A stretch of DNA of 64,000 nucleotides from Cyprinodon diabolis (Eukaryota; Chordata; Actinopteri; Cyprinodontiformes; Cyprinodontidae): positions 1 to 64,000 of the forward strand of contig JARPUW010000325.1 in assembly GCA_030533445.1 (NCBI GenBank), in the 5' to 3' direction. The notes beneath the pieces were generated by a model, which saw only the letters and a list, made by a program, of their open reading frames with translations, did not search any database and was not told the origin of the DNA. A program made the translations under genes and the position numbers. Of this stretch, positions 51,601-62,000 are shown piece after piece. Numbering within the stretch: the stretch's first letter is position 1; each line of letters begins with the position of its first letter.

Positions 51601-52930
51601 CTTGAGCTGCTGGAACCTTGAGCTGCTGGTGCTTCTGGAACCTTGAGAATCTGGAGCCTTGAGCTTCTGAAACCTTGGGCTGCTGGAGCCTTGAGCTGCT
51701 GGCGCTTCTGGAACCTTGAGCTGCTGGAACCTTGAGCTGCTGGTGCTTCTGGAACCTTGAGCTGCTGGAACCTTGAGCTGCTGGTGCTTCTGGAACCTTG
51801 AGCTGCTGGAACCTTGAGCTGCTGGTGGTTCTGGAACCTTGAGCATCTGGAGCCTTGAGCTTCTGGAACCTTGAGCTGCTGGAGCCTTGAGCTGCTGGTG
51901 CTTCTGGAACCTTGAGCTGCTGGAACATTGAGCTGCTGGAACTTTGAGCATCTGGAGCCTTGAGCTTCTGGAGCCTTGAGCTGCTGGAACCTTGAGCTTC
52001 TGGAACCTTGAGCTGCTGGTGCATCTGGAACCTTGAGCATCTGGAGCCTTGAGCATCTGGAACCTTGAGCTGCTGGAGCCTTGAGCTGCTGGTGCTTCTG
52101 GAACTTTGAGCTGCTGGAACCTTGAGCTGCTGCAGCCTTGAGCTGCTGGTGCTTCTGGAACATTGAGCTGCTGGAACCTTGAGCTTCTGGAACCTCTAGC
52201 TTCTGGAGCCTTGAGCTGCTGTAACCCTGAGCTGCTGGAACCTTGAGCTGCTGGTGCTTCTGGAACCTTGAGCTGCTGGAACCTTGAGCTGCTGGAACCT
52301 TGAGCTGCTGGAACATTGAGCTGCTGGAACTTTGAGCATCTGGAGCCTTGAGCATCTGGAGCCTTGAGCTGCTGGAACCTTGAGCTTCTGGAACCTTGAG
52401 CTGCTGGTGCATCTGGAACCTTGAGCATCTGGAACCTTGAGCATGTGGATCCTTGAGCTACTGGAACCTTGAGCTGCTGGTGCTTCTGGAACCTTGAGCT
52501 GCTGGAGCCTTGAGCTTCTGGAACCTTGAGCTGCTGGTGCTTCTGGAACCTTGAGCATCTGGAGCCTTGAGCTTCTGGAACCTTGATCTGCTGGAACCTT
52601 GAGCTGCTGGTGCTTCTGGAACCTTGAGCATGTGGATCCTTGAGCTACTGGAACCTTGAGCTGCTGGTGCTTCTGGAACCTTGAGCTGCTGGAACCTTGA
52701 GCTGCTGGTGCTTCTGGAACCTTGAGAATCTGGAGCCTTGAGCTTCTGAAACCTTGGGCTGCTGGAGCCTTGAGCTGCTGGCGCTTCTGGAACCTTGAGC
52801 TGCTGGAACCTTGAGCTGCTGGTGCTTCTGGAACCTTGAGCTGCTGGAACCTTGAGCTGCTGGTGCTTCTGGAACCTTGAGCTGCTGGAACCTTGAGCTG
52901 CTGGTGGTTCTGGAACCTTGAGCATCTGGA
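39679..52930. repeat. HOR copy H4 (P-Q-R', B type, about 13.25 kb)
   Basis: It matches H1 at +39678 and H2 at +24617 through P and early Q. It shares with H2 the 16-bp loss in late Q (here about 46560-46615), the single copy of the 1377-bp segment and the two later 16-bp losses. It has one further 16-bp loss of its own near 46891-46950. It keeps the 9-bp tile that H2 lost (intact near 48664). Private substitutions include T at 43986 and C at 43991. Modules: P 39679-43734, Q 43735 to about 46852, R' from about 46853. Like H2 it ends inside R and is joined to module Q, but through a different breakpoint. Confidence 0.86.
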
Positions 52931-52940
52931 GCCTTGAGCT
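52927..52940. other. Junction J2: module R' of H4 joined to module Q of H5
   Basis: The left side follows R as far as the GAGCT ending at 52940, where R would continue with T (GAGCTTC) but A (GAGCTAC) follows. The right side follows Q from 52927, since base 52926 is C where Q has G (GCATGT). About 14 bases are shared. It is the counterpart of J1 but 57 bp shorter in total. Confidence 0.72.
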
Positions 52941-55900
52941 ACTGGAACCTTGAGCTGCTGGTGCTTCTGGAACCTTGAGCTGCTGGAACCTTGAGCTGCT
53001 GGTGCTTCAGGAACCTTGAGAATCTGGAGCCTTGAGCTTCTGGAACCCTGGGCTGCTGGAGCCTTGAGCTGCTGGCGCTTCTGGAACCTTGAGCTGCTGG
53101 ATCCTTGAGCTGCTGGAACCTTGAGCTGCTGGTGCTTCTGGAACCTTGAGCTGCTGGAACCTTGAGCTGCTGGTGCTTCTGGAACCTTGAGCTGCTGGAA
53201 CCTTGAGCTGCTGGTGGTTCTGGAACCTTGAGCATCTGGAGCCTTGAGCTTCTGGAACCTTGAGCTGCTGGAGCCTTGAGCTGCTGGTGCTTCTGGAACC
53301 TTGAGCTGCTGGAACCTTGAGCTGCTGGAACCTTGAGCTGCTGGAACATTGAGCTGCTGGAACTTTGAGCATCTGGAGCCTTGAGCATCTGGAGCCTTGA
53401 GCTGCTGGAACCTTGAGCTTCTGGAACCTTGAGCTGCTGGTGCATCTGGAACCTTGAGCATCTGGAGCCTTGAGCTTCTGGAACCTTGAGCTGCTGGAGC
53501 CTTGAGCTGCTGGTGCTTCTGGAACTTTGAGCTGCTGGAACCTTGAGCTGCTGGAACCTTGAGCTGCTGGTGCTTCTGGAACCTTGAGCTGCTGGAACCT
53601 TGAGCTGCTGGTGCTTCTGGAACCTTGAGCATCTGGAGCCTTGAGCTTCTGGAACCTTGAGCTGCTGGTGCTTCTGGAACCTTGAGCTGCTGGAACCTTG
53701 AGCTGCTGGAACCTTTAGCTGCTGGAACCTTGAGCTGCTGGTGCTTCTGGAACCTTGAGCATCTGGAGCCTTGAGCTTCTGGAACCTTGAGCTGCTGGAA
53801 CCTTGAGCTGCTGGTGCTTCTGGAACCTTGAGCTTCTGGAGCCTTGAGCTTCTGGAACCTTGAGCTGCTGGTGCTTCTGGAACCTTGAGCTGCTGGAACC
53901 TTGAGCTGCTGGTGCTTCTGGAACCTTGAGCTGCTGGAACCTTGAGCTGCTGGTGCTTCTGGAACCTTGAGCATCTGGAGCCTTGAGCTTCTGGAACCTT
54001 GAGCTGCTGGAACCTTGAGCTGCTGAAGCATTGAGCTGCTGGTGCTTCTGGAACCTTGAGCTTCTGGAACCTTGAGCTGCTGGTGCATCTGGAACCTTGA
54101 GCATCAGGAGCCTTGAGCTTCTGGAACCTTGAGCTGCTGGTGCTTCTGGAACCTTGAGCTGCTGGAACCTTGAGCTGCTGGTGCTTCTGGAACCTTGAGC
54201 ATCTGGAGCCTTGAGCTTCTGGAACCTTGAGCTGCTGGAACCTTGAGCTGCTGGTGCTTCTGGAACCTTGAGCATGTGGAGCCTTGAGCTACTGGAACCT
54301 TGAGCTTCTGGAACCTTGAGCTGCTGGTGCTTCTGGAACCTTGAGCTGCTGGAACCTTGAGCTGCTGGTGCTTCTGGAACCTTGAGCATCTGGAGCCTTG
54401 AGCTTCTGGAACCTTGAGCTGCTGGAACCTTGAGCTGCTGGTGCTTCTGGAACCTTGAGCATGTGGAGCCTTGAGCTACTGGAACCTTGAGCTGCTGGTG
54501 CTTCTGGAACCTTGAGCTGCTGGAACCTTGAGCTGCTGGTGCTTCAGGAACCTTGAGAATCTGGAGCCTTGAGCTTCTGGAACCCTGGGCTGCTGGAGCC
54601 TTGAGCTGCTGGCGCTTCTGGAACCTTTAGCTGCTGGAACCTTGAGCTGCTGGAACTTTGAGCTGCTGGTGCTTCTGGAACCTTGAGCTGCTGGAACCTT
54701 GAGCTGCTGGTGCTTCTGGAACCTTGAGCTGCTGGAACCTTGAGCTGCTGGTGGTTCTGGAACCTTGAGCATCTGGAGCCTTGAGCTTCTGGAACCTTGA
54801 GCTGCTGGAGCCTTGAGCTGCTGGTGCTTCTGGAACCTTGAGCTGCTGGAACCTTGAGCTGCTGGAACCTTGAGCTGCTGGAACATTGAGCTGCTGGAAC
54901 TTTGAGCATCTGGAGCCTTGAGCATCTGGAGCCTTGAGCTGCTGGAACCTTGAGCTTCTGGAACCTTGAGCTGCTGGTGCATCTGGAACCTTGAGCATCT
55001 GGAGCCTTGAGCTTCTGGAACCTTGAGCTGCTGGAGCCTTGAGCTGCTGGTGCTTCTGGAACTTTGAGCTGCTGGAACCTTGAGCTGCTGGAACCTTGAG
55101 CTGCTGGTGCTTCTGGAACCTTGAGCTGCTGGAACCTTGAGCTGCTGGTGCTTCTGGAACCTTGAGCATCTGGAGCCTTGAGCTTCTGGAACCTTGAGCT
55201 GCTGGTGCTTCTGGAACCTTGAGCTGCTGGAACCTTGAGCTGCTGGAACCTTTAGCTGCTGGAACCTTGAGCTGCTGGTGCTTCTGGAACCTTGAGCATC
55301 TGGAGCCTTGAGCTTCTGGAACCTTGAGCTGCTGGAACCTTGAGCTGCTGGTGCTTCTGGAACTTTGAGCTTCTGGAGCCTTGAGCTTCTGGAACCTTGA
55401 GCTGCTGGTGCTTCTGGAACCTTGAGCTGCTGGAACCTTGAGCTGCTGGTGCTTCTGGAACCTTGAGCTGCTGGAACCTTGAGCTGCTGGAACCTTGAGC
55501 TGCTGGTGCTTCTGGAACCTTGAGCATCTGGAGCCTTGAGCTTCTGGAACCTTGAGCTGCTGGAACCTTGAGCTGCTGAAGCATTGAGCTGCTGGTTCTT
55601 CTGGAACCTTGAGCTTCTGGAACCTTGAGCTGCTGGTGCATCTGGAACCTTGAGCATCTGGAGCCTTGAGCTTCTGGAACCTTGAGCTGCTGGAGCCTTG
55701 AGCTGCTGGTGCTTCTGGAACCTTGAGCTGCTGGAACCTTGAGCTGCTGGAACCTTGAGCTGCTGGAACCTTGAGCTGCTGGTGCTTCTGGAACCTTGAG
55801 CTGCTGGAACCTTGAGCTGCTGGAACCTTGAGCTGCTGGAACATTGAGCTGCTGGAACTTTGAGCATCTGGAGCCTTGAGCATCTGGAGCCTTGAGCTGC

Positions 55901-56000
55901 TGGAACCTTGAGCTCCTGGAACCTTGAGCTGCTGGTGCATCTGGAACCTTGAGCATCTGGAGCCTTGAGCTTCTGGAACCTTGAGCTGCTGGAGCCTTGA
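52931..56000. repeat. HOR copy H5 (truncated Q, A type, about 3.1 kb)
   Basis: It runs at offset +48837 to H1 module Q and about +24553 to H3. It shares the A-type alleles of H3: C at 55354, T at 55364, and a TGGTTCTTC tile just after the CTGAAGCATTG marker near 55578, seen elsewhere only in the first copy of H3's 333-bp duplication (near 31043). It has no 333-bp duplication. After the position equivalent to H1 about 7193 the sequence changes to module P at H1 about 1047, so this copy lacks R and T. The right edge is only placed within the shared stretch 55916-56034. Confidence 0.84.
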
Positions 56001-56034
56001 GCTGCTGGTGCTTCTGGAACTTTGAGCTGCTGGA
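55916..56034. other. Junction J3: module Q of H5 joined to module P of H6
   Basis: Up to 56034 the sequence follows Q (A-type, as in H3 near 31480-31810), including the AGCTCCTGG variant at 55912-55920. From 55916 it follows P (H1 about 933 onward). The 119-base stretch between fits both. Base 56035 is A as in P, where Q has G. The join removes late Q, all of R and T, and the first kilobase of P. Confidence 0.75.
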
Positions 56035-59000
56035 ACCTTGAGCTGCTGCAGCCTTGAGCTGCTGGTGGTTCTGGAACTTTGAGCTGCTGGAACCTTGAGC
56101 TTCTGGAACCTCTAGCTTCTGGAGCCTTGAGCTGCTGTAACCCTGAGCTGCTGGAACCTTGAGCTGCTGGAACCTTGAGCTGCTGGAACATTGAGCTGCT
56201 GGAACTTTGAGCATCTGGAGCCTTGAGCATCTGGAGCCTTGAGCTGCTGGAACCTTGAGCTTCTGGAACCTTGAGCTGCTGGTGCATCTGGAACCTTGAG
56301 CATCTGGAGCCTTGAGCTTCTGGAACCTTGAGCTGCTGGAGCCTTGAGCTGCTGGTGCTTCTGGAACTTTGAGCTGCTGGAACCTTGAGCTGCTGCAGCC
56401 TTGAGCTGCTGGTGCTTCTGGAACATTGAGCTGCTGGAACCTTGAGCTTCTGGAACCTCTAGCTTCTGGAGCCTTGAGCTGCTGTAACCCTGAGCTGCTG
56501 GAACCTTGAGCTGCTGGTGCTTCTGGAACCTTCAGCTGCTGGAACCTTGAGCTGCTGGAACCTTGAGCTGCTGGTGCTTCTGGAACCTTGAGCATCTGGA
56601 GCCTTGAGCTTCTGGAACCTTGAGCTGCTGGTGCTTCTGGAACCTTGAGCTGCTGGAGCCTTGAGCTGCCGGAACTTTGAGCTGCTGGAGCCTTGAGCTG
56701 CCGGAACTTTGAGCTGCTGGAGCCTTGAGCTGCTGGAACCTTGAGCTGCTGGTGCTTCTGGAACCTTGAGCTGCTGGAACCTTGAGCTGCTGGTGCTTAT
56801 GGAACCTTGAGCTGCTGGAACCTTGAGCTGCTGGAACCTTGAGCTGCTGGAACCTTGAGCTGCTGGTGCTTCTGGAACCTTGAGCATCTGGAGCCTTGAG
56901 CTTCTGGAACCTTGAGCTGCTGGAGCCTTGAGCTGCTGGTGCTTCTGGAACCTTGAGCTGCTGGAACCTTGAGCTGCTGGTGCTTCTGGAACCTTGAGCT
57001 GCTGGTGCTTCTGGAACCTTGAGCATCTGGAGCCTTGAGCTTCTGGAACCTTGAGCTGCTGGAACCTTGAGCTGCTGGTGGTTCTGGAACCTTAAGCATC
57101 TGGAGCCTTGAGCTTCTGGAACCTTGAGCTGCTGGAGCCTTGAGCTGCTGGTGCTTCTGGAACCTTGAACTGCTGGAACCTTGAGCTGCTGGAACATTGA
57201 GCTGCTGGAACTTTGAGCATCTGGAGCCTTGAGAATCTGGAGCCTTGAGCTGCTGGAACCTTGAGCTTCTGGAACCTTGAGCTGCTGGTGCATCTGGAAC
57301 CTTGGGCATCTGGAGCCTTGATCTTCTGGAACCTTGAGCTGCTGGAGCCTTGAGCTGCTGGTGCTTCTGGAACTTTGAGCTGCTGGAACCTTGAGCTGCT
57401 GCAGCCTTGAGCTGCTGGTGCTTCTGGAACATTGAGCTGCTGGAATCTTGAGCTTCTGGAACCTCTAGCTTCTGGAGCCTTGAGCTGCTGTAACCCTGAG
57501 CTGCAGGAACCTTGAGCTGCTGGTGCTTCTGGAACCTTGAGCTGCTGGAACCTTGAGCTGCTGGAACATTGAGCTGCTGGAACTTTGAGCATCTGGAGCC
57601 TTGAGCATCTGGAGCCTTGAGCTGCTGGAACCTTGAGCTTCTGGAACCTTGAGCTGCTGGTGCATCTGGAACCTTGAGCATCTGGAGCCTTGAGCTTCTG
57701 GAACCTTGAGCTGCTGGAGCCTTGAGCTGCTGGTGCTTCTGGAACTTTGAGCTGCTGGAACCTTGAGCTGCTGCAGCCTTGAGCTGCTGGTGCTTCTGGA
57801 ACATTGAGCTGCTGGAACCTTGAGCTTCTGGAACCTCTAGCTTCTGGAGCCTTGAGCTGCTGTAACCCTGAGCTGCTGGAACCTTGAGCTGCTGGTGCTG
57901 CTGGAATCTTGAGCTGCTGGAACCTTGAGCTGCTGGTGCTTCTGGAACCTTCAGCTTCTGGAACCTTGAGCTGCTGGAACCTTGAGCTGCTGGTGCTTCT
58001 GGAACCTTGAGCATCTGGAGCCTTGAGCTTCTGGAACCTTGAGCTGCTGGTGCTTCTGGAACCTTGAGCTGCTGGAGCCTTGAGCTGCTGGAACCTTGAG
58101 CTGCTGGTGCTTCTGGAACCTTGAGCTGCTGGAACCTTGAGCTGCTGGTGCTTCTGGAACCTTGAGCTGCTGGAACCTTGAGCTGCTGGTGCTTCTGGAA
58201 CCTTGAGCATCTGGAGCCTTGAGCCTCTGGAACCTTGAGCTGCTGGAGCCTTGAGCTGCTGGTGCTTCTGGAACCTTGAGCTGCTGGAACCTTGAGCTGC
58301 TGGAACCTTGAGCTGCTGGAACCTTGAGCTGCTGGTGCTTCTGGAACCTTGAGCTGCTGGTGCTTCTGGAACCTTGAGCATCTGGAGCCTTGAGCTTCTG
58401 GAACCTTGAGCTGCTGGTGCTTCTGGAACCTTGAGCTGCTGGAACCTTGAGCTGCTGGTGCTTCAGGAACCTTGAGCATCTGGAGCCTTGAGCTTCTGGA
58501 ACCTTGAGCTGCTGGTGCTTCTGGAACCTTGAGCTGCTGGAGCCTTGAGCTGCTGGAACCTTGAGCTGCTGGTGCTTCTGGAACCTTGAGCTGCTGGAAC
58601 CTTGAGCTGCTGGTGGTTCTGGAACCTTGAGCATCTGGAGCCTATAGCTTCTGGAACCTTGAGCTGCTGGAGCCTTGAGCTGCTGGTGCATCTGGAACCT
58701 TGAGATGCTGGAACCTTGAGCTGCTGGAACCTTGAGCTGCTGGAACTTTGAGCATCTGGAGCCTTGAGCTCTGGAGCCTTGAGCTGCTGGACCCTTGAGC
58801 TTCTGGAACCTTGAGCTGCTGGTGCATCTGGAGCCTTGAGCATCTGGAACCTTGAGCTGCTGGAACCTTGAGCTGCTGGTGCTTCTGGAACCTTGAGCAT
58901 CTGGAGCCTTGAGCTTCTGGAACCTTGAGCTGCTGGTGCTTCTGGAACCTTGAGCTGCTGGAACCTTGAGCTGCTGGTGCTTCTGGAACCTTGAGCATCT

Positions 59001-62000
59001 GGAGCCTTGAGCTTCTGGAACCTTGAGCTGCTGGAACCTTGAGCTGCTGGTGCTTCTGGAACCTTGAGCATGTGGAGCCTTGAGCTACTGGAACCTTGAG
59101 CTGCTGGTGCTTCTGGAACCTTGAGCTGCTGGAACCTTGAGCTGCTGGTGCTTCAGGAACCTTGAGAATCTGGAGCCTTGAGCTTCTGGAACCCTGGGCT
59201 GCTGGAGCCTTGAGCTGCTGGCGCTTCTGGAACCTTGAGCTGCTGGATCCTTGAGCTGCTGGAACCTTGAGCTGCTGGTGCTTCTGGAACCTTGAGCTGC
59301 TGGAACCTTGAGCTGCTGGTGCTTCTGGAACCTTGAGCTGCTGGAACCTTGAGCTGCTGGTGGTTCTGGAACCTTGAGCATCTGGAGCCTTGAGCTTCTG
59401 GAACCTTGAGCTGCTGGAGCCTTGAGCTGCTGGTGCTTCTGGAACCTTGAGCTGCTGGAACCTTGAGCTGCTGGAACCTTGAGCTGCTGGAACATTGAGC
59501 TGCTGGAACTTTGAGCATCTGGAGCCTTGAGCATCTGGAGCCTTGAGCTGCTGGAACCTTGAGCTTCTGGAACCTTGAGCTGCTGGTGCATCTGGAACCT
59601 TGAGCATCTGGAGCCTTGAGCTTCTGGAACCTTGAGCTGCTGGAGCCTTGAGCTGCTGGTGCTTCTGGAACTTTGAGCTGCTGGAACCTTGAGCTGCTGG
59701 AACCTTGAGCTGCTGGTGCTTCTGGAACCTTGAGCTGCTGGAACCTTGAGCTGCTGGTGCTTCTGGAACCTTGAGCATCTGGAGCCTTGAGCTTCTGGAA
59801 CCTTGAGCTGCTGGTGCTTCTGGAACCTTGAGCTGCTGGAACCTTGAGCTGCTGGAACCTTTAGCTGCTGGAACCTTGAGCTGCTGGTGCTTCTGGAACC
59901 TTGAGCATCTGGAGCCTTGAGCTTCTGGAACCTTGAGCTGCTGGAACCTTGAGCTGCTGGTGCTTCTGGAACCTTGAGCTTCTGGAGCCTTGAGCTTCTG
60001 GAACCTTGAGCTGCTGGTGCTTCTGGAACCTTGAGCTGCTGGAACCTTGAGCTGCTGGTGCTTCTGGAACCTTGAGCTGCTGGAACCTTGAGCTGCTGGT
60101 GCTTCTGGAACCTTGAGCATCTGGAGCCTTGAGCTTCTGGAACCTTGAGCTGCTGGAACCTTGAGCTGCTGAAGCATTGAGCTGCTGGTGCTTCTGGAAC
60201 CTTGAGCTTCTGGAACCTTGAGCTGCTGGTGCATCTGGAACCTTGAGCATCAGGAGCCTTGAGCTTCTGGAACCTTGAGCTGCTGGTGCTTCTGGAACCT
60301 TGAGCTGCTGGAACCTTGAGCTGCTGGTGCTTCTGGAACCTTGAGCATCTGGAGCCTTGAGCTTCTGGAACCTTGAGCTGCTGGAACCTTGAGCTGCTGG
60401 TGCTTCTGGAACCTTGAGCATGTGGAGCCTTGAGCTACTGGAACCTTGAGCTTCTGGAACCTTGAGCTGCTGGTGCTTCTGGAACCTTGAGCTGCTGGAA
60501 CCTTGAGCTGCTGGTGCTTCTGGAACCTTGAGCATCTGGAGCCTTGAGCTTCTGGAACCTTGAGCTGCTGGAACCTTGAGCTGCTGGTGCTTCTGGAACC
60601 TTGAGCATGTGGAGCCTTGAGCTACTGGAACCTTGAGCTGCTGGTGCTTCTGGAACCTTGAGCTGCTGGAACCTTGAGCTGCTGGTGCTTCAGGAACCTT
60701 GAGAATCTGGAGCCTTGAGCTTCTGGAACCCTGGGCTGCTGGAGCCTTGAGCTGCTGGCGCTTCTGGAACCTTTAGCTGCTGGAACCTTGAGCTGCTGGA
60801 ACTTTGAGCTGCTGGTGCTTCTGGAACCTTGAGCTGCTGGAACCTTGAGCTGCTGGTGCTTCTGGAACCTTGAGCTGCTGGAACCTTGAGCTGCTGGTGG
60901 TTCTGGAACCTTGAGCATCTGGAGCCTTGAGCTTCTGGAACCTTGAGCTGCTGGAGCCTTGAGCTGCTGGTGCTTCTGGAACCTTGAGCTGCTGGAACCT
61001 TGAGCTGCTGGAACCTTGAGCTGCTGGAACATTGAGCTGCTGGAACTTTGAGCATCTGGAGCCTTGAGCATCTGGAGCCTTGAGCTGCTGGAACCTTGAG
61101 CTTCTGGAACCTTGAGCTGCTGGTGCATCTGGAACCTTGAGCATCTGGAGCCTTGAGCTTCTGGAACCTTGAGCTGCTGGAGCCTTGAGCTGCTGGTGCT
61201 TCTGGAACTTTGAGCTGCTGGAACCTTGAGCTGCTGGAACCTTGAGCTGCTGGTGCTTCTGGAACCTTGAGCTGCTGGAACCTTGAGCTGCTGGTGCTTC
61301 TGGAACCTTGAGCATCTGGAGCCTTGAGCTTCTGGAACCTTGAGCTGCTGGTGCTTCTGGAACCTTGAGCTGCTGGAACCTTGAGCTGCTGGAACCTTTA
61401 GCTGCTGGAACCTTGAGCTGCTGGTGCTTCTGGAACCTTGAGCATCTGGAGCCTTGAGCTTCTGGAACCTTGAGCTGCTGGAACCTTGAGCTGCTGGTGA
61501 TTCTGGAACCTTGAGCTTCTGGAGCCTTGAGCTTCTGGAACCTTGAGCTGCTGGTGCTTCTGGAACCTTGAGCTGCTGGAACCTTGAGCTGCTGGTGCTT
61601 CTGGAACCTTGAGCTGCTGGAACCTTGAGCTGCTGGAACCTTGAGCTGCTGGTGCTTCTGGAACCTTGAGCATCTGGAGCCTTGAGCTTCTGGAACCTTG
61701 AGCTGCTGGAACCTTGAGCTGCTGAAGCATTGAGCTGCTGGTGCTTCTGGAACCTTGAGCTTCTGGAACCTTGAGCTGCTGGTGCATCTGGAACCTTGAG
61801 CATCTGGAGCCTTGAGCTTCTGGAACCTTGAGCTGCTGGAGCCTTGAGCTGCTGGTGCTTCTGGAACCTTGAGCTGCTGGAACCTTGAGCTGCTGGAACC
61901 TTGAGCTGCTGGTGCTTCTGGAACCTTGAGCTGCTGGAACCTTGAGCTGCTGGAACCTTGAGCTGCTGGAACATTGAGCTGCTGGAACTTTGAGCATCTG

